Origin: Gammaproteobacteria bacterium
GTDB lineage: Bacteria > Pseudomonadota > Gammaproteobacteria > Chromatiales > Chromatiaceae
Reading direction: 5' to 3'
DNA: 36,412 nt
Assembly (NCBI GenBank): GCA_024227135.1
Contig: JAAELC010000050.1
Coordinates: 1-36,412 of the forward strand
Below are positions 1-10,000 of this stretch, one piece after another (position 1 is the first letter of the stretch; the number at the start of each line of letters is the position of its first letter). The notes below the pieces were generated by a model that worked only from the letters and a program-made list of their open reading frames with translations, searched no databases and was not told where the DNA came from. A program made the position numbers and the translations under genes.

Positions 1-2383
1 GCACATTGCCGTTGGTGACGTTGGTGGCGTTGAAAGACGTTACCTGATGAGCCTCATCCAGGATCGTGCCCCCTGCGGAGCTGGTGGTCAACAGACCGGT
101 CACGATGGCACCACTGTCGCTGATCGCGCCGGTACTGGTGATGGTCGTGTCACCTACCCCATTGCTCACGCCGGTGATATCCACACCACCCAGTTCGTTC
201 AGTACCACATTGCCGCTGGTGGTGTTGGTGGCATTGAAGGCCGTTATCTCGTGAGCCTCATCCAGAATCGTGCCACCGATCGAACTCGTGGTCAGCAAGC
301 CACCAATGATCACACCCCCGTCCGCGATCAATCCATCCGCGTTCAACGTGACATCGCTACTGCCCGCATTCAATGCACCAACCGCGACCCCACCTTCGTG
401 ATCGATCTCAATACCACCGGGAGCATTGACAGAGCCCGCCGTGCTGGTGAAGTCCCATCCACTGGAAGTAAATGAACCATCAACACCAAGATTGATACTG
501 TTGTTGATGTTTACGTTTCCGCCATTGACATTGGAATCCGTATTGGCTGTGAGTATCAGATTCAGCGAATCTCCACCTGGAGTAGCATCATGTATCTGCC
601 CATTGATAATGATGTCATTGTGGGCTTGAAATGTGAGGGTGTTATCGTTTTTTCCGTTGTAGTCCAGATCAGCCGTCAAGGTGATATTGCCATCCTGAGC
701 ACCCCCGGCTCCGGTCCTCACGATGACATTTGCACCACCCGTCAATGCGTCGGTGATATGGTCCACAAACAGCTTTGCTGATGAGGCAGAAGATTCAAAT
801 GGACTCCCGCCCTCGTTGATTCCGATGGGGGGGGGTGCGACAGGTTGCGCAGCAACGATCTCAATATCGAACGGATCAATCAGCCAGGTCCCCCCATTGC
901 CATGAGAGGCGCCTACATCCGGGGTGGCGGTGATCCTGAATGCATTCTTCGACGAGGTTTCGACGAATCCACCGTCACCATCAATTGTGCCGCCCCGGGC
1001 GCTGATTGAACCGAAAATCTGAGTCGATTCATCCGCCCAGACGATCACTCTGCCACCATCGCCCCGGGCCATGGCATCGGCCTTGACCCCGGATTCAGGG
1101 GATAAGTAGGTACGGGAGGCGTTTCGGATGTTGGGGTTGTTACCCTGGTAGTCGCCACCGATCAGCACTTCACCACCGCCCGATGCGCCGGAGGCATCGA
1201 GACTGGCTTGCTCGAACAGCCCGACTTTATCACCGAGTACGTGGATGCTGCCGCCGGCTCCACCGGAAGCCGAGCTTGCACTGATGGTGCCGTTGCCGGA
1301 GACGATACTGGTGTCGGAGGCAATCAGTTCCACGCGGCCACCGCTCCCGTCCCCGGCATCCACACTGATACTGCCGCTGTGCTCGATGCTGTCACCCCTG
1401 ATCGAAACGGAGCCACCCTCTGTGCCCGAGGCGTCGAGCAATCCGCTGTTGGCAACGGGACCACCCGTACCGGTCAACCGGATGACGCCACCGGAGTTGT
1501 CGATTCTGCCTGCGCGTATCACACCTTCGTTATTGACAACCTGGGAAAATATATCCCGGGCCGTATTGGCGGAGAGAATCACGGTACCACCCTCGGCCCT
1601 GATTTCGCCGCTATTGCTGACTGCCGCGGCCATACCCCCGGGGTTCTCCAGCACCGACTCATCCACCTGGAAACGAATCAGTCCGTTACCATCGAAATCT
1701 AATACAGCCCTGCGGCCGGAGGCGAGATTGACGTACCCGAGTTCGGCAACGATCATCCCTTCATTGCTGACGGAGCCTCCTACCAGCGTGACCGATCCGC
1801 CAGTGGCCGCCTGGATGATACCGCGATTGACCACGATGCCCGGGTTGATACCCTCCGGCACACCCATGTCGTACTGCCCCTCCATAAACCTGGCCGGTTG
1901 CATATCCATTCCTGCAGCGACCAGCGAGCCCACCTGTATGCGGGCATTGGGACCAAAGATCATGCCATGGGGATTGGCAAGGAACACCCTGCCATTGGCC
2001 TCTATGGCGCCAAAGATCTGACTGGGTTGCTGATCGAGGATACGGTTGAGTACGGCAGCGGAGGCAGAGGGTTGCTGGAAGCGGACCAGTTCCTGGCTGC
2101 TCAGGTTGAACTTCTGCCACTGGATGGCAAGGTTCTGGGTATGCTGGTTGATAAGGGTGGTGCCGGCACTTGGGGTACTGATTGCCCCCTGACCACCCAC
2201 GACCTGGCCACCCTGGGGACCTGCCAATACGGTGCCGGGCAGACCGAGCATGATCCCCGTCGGCAGAACGAGCGCCATCCGCACCAGCGATAACAACTCA
2301 TTCAAAGAAAACGTATCGGGCTGGCTGCGCTCAGCTGCTTCGTTGTGTTTTCCAAGCCGCTTTTTCTGTGCACGCGTTCTCAT
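1..2383 (-). CDS. Two-partner secretion exoprotein (TpsA, filamentous hemagglutinin type), 3' end beyond window
   Basis: Secreted adhesin or exoprotein moved across the outer membrane by the TpsB encoded just upstream. I translated the frame by hand from ATG 2383-2381 and found no stop down to base 1, so about 794 residues are visible and the C-terminus is missing. Residues 1 to about 54 form a long signal peptide with an extended charged N-region, ending near TVLAGPQGG. A TPS secretion domain follows (about residues 58-300), with NLAIQWQKFNLSSQELVRF, the family motif NPHGMIFGP near residue 136, and repeated asparagine- and glycine-rich beta-helix turns. Near the left edge a 68-residue repeat begins. 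A G-rich stretch (GGGGAG, then GTGG) lies upstream of the ATG. The gene starts 108 bp after tpsB ends and is probably in the same operon. The cargo function (adhesin, contact toxin or other) lies outside the window. Confidence 0.9.
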   Translation of the reverse strand, partial: MRTRAQKKRLGKHNEAAERSQPDTFSLNELLSLVRMALVLPTGIMLGLPGTVLAGPQGGQVVGGQGAISTPSAGTTLINQHTQNLAIQWQKFNLSSQELVRFQQPSASAAVLNRILDQQPSQIFGAIEANGRVFLANPHGMIFGPNARIQVGSLVAAGMDMQPARFMEGQYDMGVPEGINPGIVVNRGIIQAATGGSVTLVGGSVSNEGMIVAELGYVNLASGRRAVLDFDGNGLIRFQVDESVLENPGGMAAAVSNSGEIRAEGGTVILSANTARDIFSQVVNNEGVIRAGRIDNSGGVIRLTGTGGPVANSGLLDASGTEGGSVSIRGDSIEHSGSISVDAGDGSGGRVELIASDTSIVSGNGTISASSASGGAGGSIHVLGDKVGLFEQASLDASGASGGGEVLIGGDYQGNNPNIRNASRTYLSPESGVKADAMARGDGGRVIVWADESTQIFGSISARGGTIDGDGGFVETSSKNAFRITATPDVGASHGNGGTWLIDPFDIEIVAAQPVAPPPIGINEGGSPFESSASSAKLFVDHITDALTGGANVIVRTGAGGAQDGNITLTADLDYNGKNDNTLTFQAHNDIIINGQIHDATPGGDSLNLILTANTDSNVNGGNVNINNSINLGVDGSFTSSGWDFTSTAGSVNAPGGIEIDHEGGVAVGALNAGSSDVTLNADGLIADGGVIIGGLLTTSSIGGTILDEAHEITAFNATNTTSGNVVLNELGGVDITGVSNGVGDTTITSTGAISDSGAIVTGLLTTSSAGGTILDEAHQVTSFNATNVTNGNV
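2..409 (-). repeat. Two tandem 204-bp (68-residue) repeats inside tpsA
   Basis: The plus-strand sequence starting at base 2 recurs, diverged, starting at base 206, an offset of exactly 204 bp or 68 codons. In protein the two copies share the core GGTILDEAH followed by FNATN and GNV, and a preceding LLTTSS. The copies differ at many positions, so they are old repeats typical of TpsA beta-helix shafts. More copies probably continue past the window edge. Confidence 0.8.
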
Positions 2384-2491
2384 TACCACCACTCCCCAAT
2401 CACAAGCTATCCCTTTGGGCAGGTACTTCGGTTTCCGCGCAGTGGATCAGCTCATCATATAGTCATTGAAAATTCAGGATATTCCGGTCTG

Positions 2492-4336
2492 CTAAAAAAA
2501 CTGAAATCCGAGATTGATAAAAAACTGTGGATCACGCCCATTGGCTGAATCCAGGTCTACCAACGGTGTCGCCAGGGTCATGTTCAAACTCAGTGCGTGG
2601 GTATTGAACCCCAGACCCACTCCTGCACCACTAAGAGTGATCGGGTCGTCTATACCCGAGATTTCCCTGCCGTTGAATTCACCCGTGGCGTAATCGGCAA
2701 AGACGGACAGTTTCAAAGCCCGCCCCCAACTGATCGGCCGATTGCCTGTCAGCCAGTCGGGTACCATTTTGTCCTTGAGCATCGGTAGACCGGTTACCCA
2801 CTCTACAGAAGCAAAATAACCTTTGTCTCTCAGATACTCAGCGTTGGAGAAAGCCCTGACACTGTTCGGTCCACCCAGTGCTATCATTTCCAGGGGAACC
2901 AGTAAATCAGAGGCAAACTGGGCATTCAGACGCAGCCACAGAGACGTGTCGAAATAGAATTGTTGACGACGGGTGAAACCCACCACCAGTTTGTCAAACT
3001 CCCCTCCCGCACCCAGACGGCTGCCGTCGGCTTCGCCATCGGCAGACATCGATCCGAGAAAATCGGGAAAGCCATGAGACCAGAGTGCGATCAGGCGTGA
3101 CTGGTTCGTTCCACCTTTCGGTGACAGCCACTCGTCCGAGTTCAGATAGTCGACACCAAGATCCAATACCGTCAGCTGATCTTCGGTGAAAGGTCGTCCT
3201 AATCTGTCGGTTTCTGCGTCTTTGAGGGTAAGACGGGCGGAGGCGGCAAGACTGGTGCGAAAACTCTGATTGAATACTCGACTGAGAAAAACGTAGCCCT
3301 GATCGGTGGTACCTTCAATCCCCAGGGCCGACAATGCCTGCCCCAGTTCAAAAGTATTTCGACTGGCACCTATTCCGAATTTGTAGTCAGGTGTAAAGAC
3401 GGGTCGCTCGTAATCCACCGCATAGAAATTACCATTTTTTGGATCAAAGTTCTGAATCAGCGCCACCGACAAGCGGTCCGCCGCGCCCGTCACGTTATTG
3501 AAATCGACTCCCAGCCGCGTGCGGTATTCACCCGAAAGCTCGGAACCGGCATTGTCTCCCGACAGTACAACATTGAAAGGGCGTTTTTCTTCCTGAACTT
3601 CCAGTTCCAGATCCGTGAGGCCTGTTGATTCCCCCGGAAGAAAAGTCATCTGGGCACGACGCTCCGCACGGCGTAAACCGGGATAATCCCATACATTCAG
3701 TAACGCATGGGTAACCCCATCCCGGGTTATCGGATTGCCAATCAGTTTACCGAAAGGTGCTGCAAGAACTTCCGACTTGTAGCGTTTATTGCCCACCACG
3801 GTAACCTTGCCCAGGCGACCCTGCAGAACCTGAACAGTAACCTTGTGGTCCTGGACTTGCTGGGGCGGTAGAAACGCTGTATCCAGGATATGTTCCTGCT
3901 GGCGGAAAAAGTTGGTCACCTCCACGGTGACCTCCTCGAGTTCAAACACGGTGAATTGACCACCCGCATCTTTGATGGTCTTTTCCAACAGGCTCTGCAA
4001 CTCGGGATCTTCGTACGGGATCCGGCAAAAATCACCGGACAAGCCCTCCTTGCATTCGCCCTCGACCGACTCCCTGGGCATTAACCGCTCCACCAGAAAA
4101 GCCCGCACATCCACCACATTTTCTTCAGGCTGGCGCTCCTGTTTTGGCAGAATAGTCGTACGTTTGAGCACCTCCTCTTCTGCACCCTGTTCCGGAAGCG
4201 GGATATCCAGCACCGGCGCCCTGTCCTCTACTGAGCTTGGACGGCTCGGATCCGGCAATCCCTGACCAGCAGCCAGTGAACTGAAACTCAACAACAACAC
4301 TGCAGATGCCCCGAGGCAATATCCCGATAGCGCCAC
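2492..4336 (-). CDS. TpsB/ShlB-FhaC family outer-membrane transporter of two-partner secretion
   Basis: Outer-membrane beta-barrel that exports the adjacent TpsA protein, a member of the Omp85/POTRA superfamily. The 614-residue length is normal for the family. A signal peptide covers about residues 1-24 (hydrophobic, ending AAG). The next 110 residues are proline- and charge-rich. POTRA domains span about 130-270, including VTVQVLQGRLGKVTVVGNKR. The 16-strand barrel follows. The family signature VRAF, in GGPNSVRAFSNAEYLRDKG near residue 494, is the conserved loop-6 motif. The protein ends in an aromatic residue (FINLGFQFF), the usual barrel-assembly signal. The start is a GTG at 4336 preceded by a GGGGGG run about 8 nt away; no better in-frame ATG was seen nearby. 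It lies 108 bp upstream of tpsA in the same direction. Confidence 0.93.
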   Translation of the reverse strand: MALSGYCLGASAVLLLSFSSLAAGQGLPDPSRPSSVEDRAPVLDIPLPEQGAEEEVLKRTTILPKQERQPEENVVDVRAFLVERLMPRESVEGECKEGLSGDFCRIPYEDPELQSLLEKTIKDAGGQFTVFELEEVTVEVTNFFRQQEHILDTAFLPPQQVQDHKVTVQVLQGRLGKVTVVGNKRYKSEVLAAPFGKLIGNPITRDGVTHALLNVWDYPGLRRAERRAQMTFLPGESTGLTDLELEVQEEKRPFNVVLSGDNAGSELSGEYRTRLGVDFNNVTGAADRLSVALIQNFDPKNGNFYAVDYERPVFTPDYKFGIGASRNTFELGQALSALGIEGTTDQGYVFLSRVFNQSFRTSLAASARLTLKDAETDRLGRPFTEDQLTVLDLGVDYLNSDEWLSPKGGTNQSRLIALWSHGFPDFLGSMSADGEADGSRLGAGGEFDKLVVGFTRRQQFYFDTSLWLRLNAQFASDLLVPLEMIALGGPNSVRAFSNAEYLRDKGYFASVEWVTGLPMLKDKMVPDWLTGNRPISWGRALKLSVFADYATGEFNGREISGIDDPITLSGAGVGLGFNTHALSLNMTLATPLVDLDSANGRDPQFFINLGFQFF

Positions 4337-4668
4337 TGTACAACCCCCCGTATCCGCCTAGAAAACCTGATCATCTACCGAGGGAGGTGCTGTAGTCACT
4401 GCCACTGGTTACATCCGTCCCTGAGGAAAGCTCTGACTACTGAAAGTTCACCAGGAGAACTGACCAACTGTCCAATTTTGTACCGGTATCCATTATGCGG
4501 ACCCCTGTCGGACTTCGCCGACTTGATTCCCCTCCCCCCCTGACAACACGCCAACCCGGGTCGCTACTGCCTTTCACCTGCTCCCGAATAAGCACAATAC
4601 AACCTGCTTGTCCCTGGAAAGGCTACCTCTGGAACCCGTTATCGATACTCGTACTTTTTACTTAGATC

Positions 4669-4687
4669 GCAAATGAGTATCATCAAT
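4669..4687 (-). promoter_or_regulatory. Weak Fur-box-like site
   Basis: Read on the minus strand, this 19-mer contains TGATACTCATT, close to the Fur-box core TGATAATCATT. By eye it matches 13 of 19 positions of the classic GATAATGATAATCATTATC consensus. It lies about 330 bp upstream of the tpsB start and about 240 bp upstream of the tagH start. The match is imperfect and AT-rich DNA produces such hits by chance, so this is only a candidate. Confidence 0.25.
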
Positions 4688-4833
4688 CACTCCGTCCCAC
4701 AAACAAGATATTATTATTCTTTCACCCTCTGTCAGGTCGTGGGAAAACTCAGCTATTGCCTAACTGCTGGTTTTTGCTTCTAATCTGCTTGTGTAATGAC
4801 GATCCATCATGACCACAGTTAAAATCAAAGCAG

Positions 4834-4864
4834 ATTCCTTGTCAAGGAATTAAACATTTATACT
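4834..4864 (+). promoter_or_regulatory. Perfect 17-bp palindrome overlapping a probable tagH promoter
   Basis: Bases 4834-4850 read ATTCCTTG-T-CAAGGAAT, a perfect inverted repeat with 8-bp arms around one base. It is followed at 4859-4864 by TATACT, a good -10 hexamer, 61 nt before the tagH ATG. A TTGTCA hexamer inside the palindrome could act as -35, but the spacing of 14 bp is short. The arrangement suggests an operator touching the -35 region, or an activator site. The cognate regulator is unknown. Confidence 0.45.
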
Positions 4865-4924
4865 TTATTGGTACCGGCAAGCGGACTAATACCGACAACT
4901 CCCTGTAGAGAAAGACAGCCCGTT

Positions 4925-6211
4925 ATGAGACTTCGACTGAACGTCATCACCTATTGTGAGGAACCGACAACCGCCCAGTTGACGTATTGCTTTGACCAAC
5001 AGGGAGGAACAATAGGGAGAAGTGCCGATGCAGACTGGACACTGCCCGACCCTGAACGTTACATCTCCGGCAAACACGTGGCGGTCAGTTTTCATGGCGA
5101 CCACTTCATGATTACCGACCAAAGTACCAATGGTGTCTATCTGGGTATTGAAAAGCGGGTACTGGGCTGCGGTAACAGCGAGTCCATTCGGGAAGGTGAT
5201 CTGTTTCAAATCGGTGATTTCACTATCGAAGCGGCACTGGAGGAGGTGCCACCCGGACTGCAGGAATCCCCGTTTGTTGCTGAGCCACCACTCCCAATGA
5301 TCGATAACGGAATTGAAGAGCACTACCCTTTGCAGGGAAACGGCTATCAAGAACCATTTGAATCATACGAGGAATCCGATTACCGGCTATCCGACGATAT
5401 GGGGTATGCCCCCCCTCAGGAGCAGAATCCGGAGCAGAATAGTGAATCGGACCATATAGAGGCCCACAAAGGTCATATGCAACCGCCTCTCAGCATACCG
5501 GACATTGATTTTCTGAATGACACACCAGAAGTTGAAGAACCAGCACCTTTGGAAACTCCAGCCCCTATCACGATTCCCCGGGAAACGACATCCGATTCCA
5601 GTCCTAAAGTGGCTGACAATGCGATGGCCCTCAAGCTTCTGCTCGAAGGCGCAGGTTGGAATCATCCGGATGTGCCTGTCCATCAGGCCGATACCATCCT
5701 GCGCCTGACCGGAGGGCTCTTCAGACAGCTGGTGGATGGCGTTATGAGGATTCTTTCGGCCCGCAGAGAAACCAAAAGGGAATTTCGCATGCTGCAGACC
5801 ACGATCCGCCAAAGGGAAAACAACCCACTCAAGTTTTCCATCGGCATCGACGATGCGCTCAAGCATCTCGTTCTAGGAGACAGTAACGCCTATTTGCCAC
5901 CGTTGGATGCGGTGAATGAAGCGCTGGATGATATCGAAGCCCATCAGCTGGCGGTAATGGCCGGTATGCAGGCTGCTCTCTCGGCCATGCTCTGCCGGTT
6001 CGAGCCTAAATCCCTTGAAGAACGCTTCGAGAAACAGGGGGGACGAACGCTTCTGGGTAATAAGAAGGCCTGGTACTGGGAGCAGTTTGCTGATAGGCAT
6101 CAGGAGCTTATGTCTGAAATGGAAGATAACTTCCAGGAATTGTTCGGTAAAGAGTTTGCCAAGGCCTACGAAGCGCAGATTGAGAAGCTTCGTCGAATGC
6201 GGGATAACTGA
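4925..6211 (+). CDS. tagH: Type VI secretion system-associated FHA domain protein (TagH/ImpI family)
   Basis: Phosphothreonine-binding accessory or regulatory protein of type VI secretion; relatives act in phosphorylation-dependent control or assembly of the machine. It has 428 residues from the ATG at 4925. An upstream TTG at 4868 would add 19 unlikely residues before the natural MRLRLNVI start. An N-terminal FHA domain (about 15-100) carries the signature GTIGRS, SGKHVAV and STNGVYL. A glutamate- and proline-rich linker follows (about 105-235). The C-terminal domain of the T6SS FHA family (about 240-420) contains REFRMLQTTIRQRENNPLK, KKAWYWEQFADR and a final ELFGKEFAKAYEAQI. No other T6SS gene is in the window, so this copy is an orphan or lies away from the main cluster. 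It has its own probable promoter with a palindrome. Confidence 0.88.
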   Translation: MRLRLNVITYCEEPTTAQLTYCFDQQGGTIGRSADADWTLPDPERYISGKHVAVSFHGDHFMITDQSTNGVYLGIEKRVLGCGNSESIREGDLFQIGDFTIEAALEEVPPGLQESPFVAEPPLPMIDNGIEEHYPLQGNGYQEPFESYEESDYRLSDDMGYAPPQEQNPEQNSESDHIEAHKGHMQPPLSIPDIDFLNDTPEVEEPAPLETPAPITIPRETTSDSSPKVADNAMALKLLLEGAGWNHPDVPVHQADTILRLTGGLFRQLVDGVMRILSARRETKREFRMLQTTIRQRENNPLKFSIGIDDALKHLVLGDSNAYLPPLDAVNEALDDIEAHQLAVMAGMQAALSAMLCRFEPKSLEERFEKQGGRTLLGNKKAWYWEQFADRHQELMSEMEDNFQELFGKEFAKAYEAQIEKLRRMRDN

Positions 6212-6365
6212 CGCCATCCTGCACTATAGCCACCGTATTCAGCATGATGGGTAAAGATATACGTAAATGGCCTTGCCTGTCTATGCTGCTCGTTCAACAG
6301 TAAATGATACATGGACAGATCGTCAAAGAAACCAGGTACACGATACCTGATCAGGCAGGCAATGC

Positions 6366-6767
6366 TCAATTTAATTCTTCAAGCGCCCTCCTCGCCCGCA
6401 TTTCCACATCGACCATATCCCTGAGTACCACCTTGATATCGTTCTGCTGCTGCTCGAGCCGTACTCTTCGTTCCTGAATCCGCTCAATAAGATAGCGCAA
6501 TTGTCCCTTTTCTCCTGGCTCATCATCATAGAGATCGAATATCTCCTTGATTTCAGAAAGGGGGAACCCCAGGCGCTTGCCACGGAGTATCAACCTCAGC
6601 CGTACCCGGTCTCGTTCCCGGTAGATTCGCCTTTGTCCTTTCCGGGCTGGGGAAAGCAACCCCTGGTCTTCATAGAAACGAATCGCACGGGGTGTAACGG
6701 CAAACTCTTCCGAGAGCTCTGAGATCGAATAATCCCTATTCTCATCCTGGATATTGGGTTCAAACAT
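6366..6767 (-). CDS. MerR-family transcriptional regulator, LiuR-like
   Basis: DNA-binding regulator, probably of branched-chain amino acid or acyl-CoA breakdown, since it is divergent from icmF. I chose ATG 6767 (MFEPNIQDENRDYSISELS), giving 133 residues, the usual length. A longer frame to 6992 only translates operator repeats (giving NVNVNVN) and is not credible. The N-terminal winged-helix region has the MerR hallmark AVTPRAIRFYEDQGLL, followed by RIYRERDRVRLRLILRGKRL and a C-terminal coiled coil (about 85-130) rich in Arg, Glu and Gln. There are no cysteines for metal binding, unlike the metal-sensing MerR proteins. LiuR members respond to acyl-CoA or related intermediates; this is family knowledge, not shown here. 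An AGGGA lies about 12 nt upstream of the start. Confidence 0.85.
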   Translation of the reverse strand: MFEPNIQDENRDYSISELSEEFAVTPRAIRFYEDQGLLSPARKGQRRIYRERDRVRLRLILRGKRLGFPLSEIKEIFDLYDDEPGEKGQLRYLIERIQERRVRLEQQQNDIKVVLRDMVDVEMRARRALEELN

Positions 6768-6803
6768 GCTCGAGTAGTCCCTGATTGGCACAACGGGGCG
6801 GAC

Positions 6804-6820
6804 GTTTACGTTAACGTAAC
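6804..6820. promoter_or_regulatory. Palindromic operator, probable MerR/LiuR site near the regulator
   Basis: It contains the perfect 14-bp palindrome TTACGTTAACGTAA (6806-6819), with a near-symmetric extension to 6820. It is 37-53 bp upstream of the regulator start, a position suited to autoregulation. The half-site TTACGTT resembles the short palindromes reported for LiuR-type regulators, as far as I recall. Confidence 0.65.
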
Positions 6821-6882
6821 ATGCATGATATTTGATTTTGAAGTCCCTTTGTACCACAGAAATTACCCTGCCCGGACTAATA

Positions 6883-6906
6883 TTGACGTTAACGTTAACG
6901 TTAGGT
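6883..6906. promoter_or_regulatory. Second, overlapping operator facing icmF
   Basis: Two palindromes centred on TTAA at 6889-6892 and 6895-6898 overlap with a 6-bp shift, built from the same AACGTT units as the site 78 bp away. Each has one mismatch between 8-bp arms. It lies about 120 bp upstream of the icmF ATG. Together with the first site it suggests one regulator controls both divergent genes. Confidence 0.6.
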
Positions 6907-7027
6907 ACCTTAACTCTGCTACGGCCTGCGGCCACCGGCAGGCCGAAGACAACATCTAAACTTCGAGCTTTTGTGTGAGTATCCCACATCAAATTAAAGC
7001 ATCCTCAACCCTTCGCGTGGAGCCATC

Positions 7028-10000
7028 ATGTCGAAATCGCCCTCAACGAAACACAAAATCCGGTTCGTCACTGCAGCGAGTCTGTTTGACGGGCATGATG
7101 CAGCCATTAACATCATGCGCCGGATCTTTCAGTCCTCCGGTGCAGAAGTCATCCACCTGGGACACAACCGGTCTGTGGCAGAAATCGTCAATGCTGCGCT
7201 TCAGGAAGATGTGCAGGGTATCGCGCTCAGCTCTTATCAGGGAGGGCACGTCGAATACCTCAAGTACATGATCGATATGCTCAGGGAAAACGACGGCGGG
7301 GATGTCAAGGTTTTTGCCGGTGGTGGTGGTGTCATCATTCCGGAAGAGATCAAAGAACTGGAAACCTATGGGGTCACCCGCATCTACTCCCCGGAAGATG
7401 GCCAGAAGCTGGGACTGCAAGGCATGATCAGGGATGCCCTGAAACGCAGCGACTTCGATCCCGGTGCCAAAGCGCCCACAGACATGGAAGCCCTCGAGCA
7501 AGGTGACAGGCGGGCGCTTTCCCGCATCATCACTGCCATGGAAAACGGCAAGCTGAACAATGAGTTAAGGGCCCGGATTCTGGAAGCAGCGGATCAGACT
7601 GGAGAAAAAACCCCGGTTCTGGGAATAACGGGAACAGGCGGGTCGGGTAAATCTTCCCTGACAGATGAAATCATCCGGCGGTTTCGTCTCGGCCAGCAGG
7701 ACCAACTTCGAATTGCTATCGTTGCGGTAGACCCCACCCGCCGTAAAACCGGTGGTGCGCTTCTGGGTGATCGCATCCGTATGAATGCCATCGAACACCC
7801 GAACATCTACATGCGTTCCATCGCCACCCGGAAAGCCAGTGGGGAAGTACCCGACTATGTTACGGATATCGTTTCGGCATGCAAGGTATCCGGCTTCGAT
7901 TTCATCATCGTGGAGACTCCGGGAATCGGGCAAGGAGATGCGGGTATCGTGCCACTGGTTGACACCTCGCTCTATGTCATGACACCGGAGTTTGGTGCCC
8001 AGAGCCAGTTGGAAAAAATCGACATGCTGGATTTCGCCGATTTTATCGCCATCAACAAATTTGACCGGAAGGGAGCGGAAGACGCACTTCGGGATGTCCG
8101 CAAGCAGGTTCAACGTAATCAGGAAGCTTTCTCCCAACCGCTGGAGGACCTACCGGTATACGGTACCATCGCCTCCCGATTCAATGACGATGGCGTTACG
8201 GCACTCTATAAAGACCTGCTGGCCCGCCTGGCAGAACTGGGCATGACGACCAGTGAAGATCAATTGCCGGCAGTTGACGAAAAACGCTCAACCGGGAAGA
8301 CGGTGATCGTTCCACCCCAACGGGCCCGGTACCTGGCAGAGATTGCAGAAACCGTCAGAGGCTATAAAAAAACCGTCGATGAGCAATCCCGCATCGCCCG
8401 TGAAAGACAGCAACTCACAGAAACCCGGCGGATGCTGGGTGAACGCCAGACCGAAATTACTGGGCTGGATGAGCTGATCGCTGAAAGAAATGAGCTGTTG
8501 GACTCCCGTGCGAGCAAACTCCTTGAAATCTGGCCCGAGGTAAAGGAAAGCTATGCGGGTGATGAGTATGTGGTAAGAATCCGTGACCGGGAAATCCGTA
8601 CCAGTCTGATACGCACCACGCTCTCGGGCACCCGAATCCCCAAGGTGGTGCTGCCCCGGTATGAGGATCACGGTGAGCTCCTGAAATGGCTGCTGCTCGA
8701 GAACCTTCCCGGTACCTTCCCCTACACCGCAGGGGTCTTTGCATTCAAACGCGAAGGGGAGGATCCCACCCGAATGTTTGCCGGTGAAGGAGATGCATTC
8801 CGTACCAACAGCCGTTTCAAAAAACTCTCTGAACACTCCGACGCGAAACGACTTTCAACAGCGTTCGATTCGGTAACGCTGTACGGTTGCGACCCGGATG
8901 AACGCCCTGACATATATGGAAAAGTGGGGAATTCCGGTGTCTCTATCGCCACCCTGGACGATCTGGAAGCGCTGTACCAGGGTTTCGATCTCTGCAACCC
9001 GACCACGTCCGTTTCCATGACCATCAACGGGCCGGCTCCCATCATACTGGCCATGTTCCTGAACACCGCCATAGACCAGCAAACCGAAAAATTCCAGCAG
9101 GAAAACAACCGCCAGCCCACCGATGAGGAGATTGGAAAAATCCGGGACTGGGCGCTGTCCAATGTTCGCGGAACGGTACAGGCGGATATTCTCAAAGAGG
9201 ACCAGGGGCAGAACACCTGTATCTTCTCGACGGAATTCGCTCTGAAAATGATGGGGGATATCCAGGAGTATTTCGTTCATCATCAGGTACGTAATTTCTA
9301 TTCGGTTTCCATCTCCGGTTACCACATCGCCGAAGCCGGGGCCAACCCCATATCCCAGCTCGCGTTCACCCTGTCCAACGGTTTCACCTATGTGGAAACC
9401 TATCTGGCCAGGGGTATGCATATCGACGATTTTGCCCCTAATCTCTCCTATTTTTTCAGCAACGGTATGGATCCGGAGTATACCGTGATGGGGCGAGTGG
9501 CGCGGCGCATCTGGTCGACTGCGATGCGGTTCAAGTACGGTGCCAACGAACGCAGCCAGAAGCTCAAATACCATATTCAGACCTCGGGCCGTTCGCTGCA
9601 TGCCCAGGAGATGGATTTCAATGATATCCGTACTACCCTGCAGGCACTGATCGCTATCTACGACAACTGCAACAGCCTCCATACCAATGCCTATGACGAG
9701 GCCATTACGACGCCTACGGAGGAGTCCGTGCGACGGGCCCTGGCGGTACAGTTGATCATCAACAACGAGTGGGGACTCGCCGGTAACGAAAACCCGAATC
9801 AGGGTGCCTTCATCATTGAGGAATTGACGGATCTGGTAGAAGAAGCGGTACTGAGCGAATTCGAAAGTATCTCCGAACGCGGCGGGGTGCTTGGGGCTAT
9901 GGAGACGGGTTATCAGCGTGGAAAAATCCAGGATGAATCCCTCTACTACGAGCATAAAAAACATGATGGCAGCCTGCCCATCATCGGTGTGAACACCTTT

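Larger units (their letters stand above)
4337..4924. promoter_or_regulatory. Divergent intergenic region between tpsB and tagH
   Basis: This 588-bp stretch holds no convincing gene. It is AT-rich in its right half and must contain promoters for both the leftward tpsB-tpsA pair and the rightward tagH. Within it I see a Fur-box-like sequence (4669-4687) and a perfect palindrome followed by a TATACT hexamer (4834-4864), each listed separately. The left part (4337-4620) shows nothing recognisable. Confidence 0.6.

Noticed and set aside
1208-2021. Plus-strand frames of 164 and 258 residues opposite tpsA
   Set aside because: The minus strand encodes a continuous, recognisable TPS exoprotein; these are shadows.
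6768-6992. N-terminal extension of the MerR regulator
   Set aside because: It translates the operator repeats and would make the protein 75 residues longer than the family.
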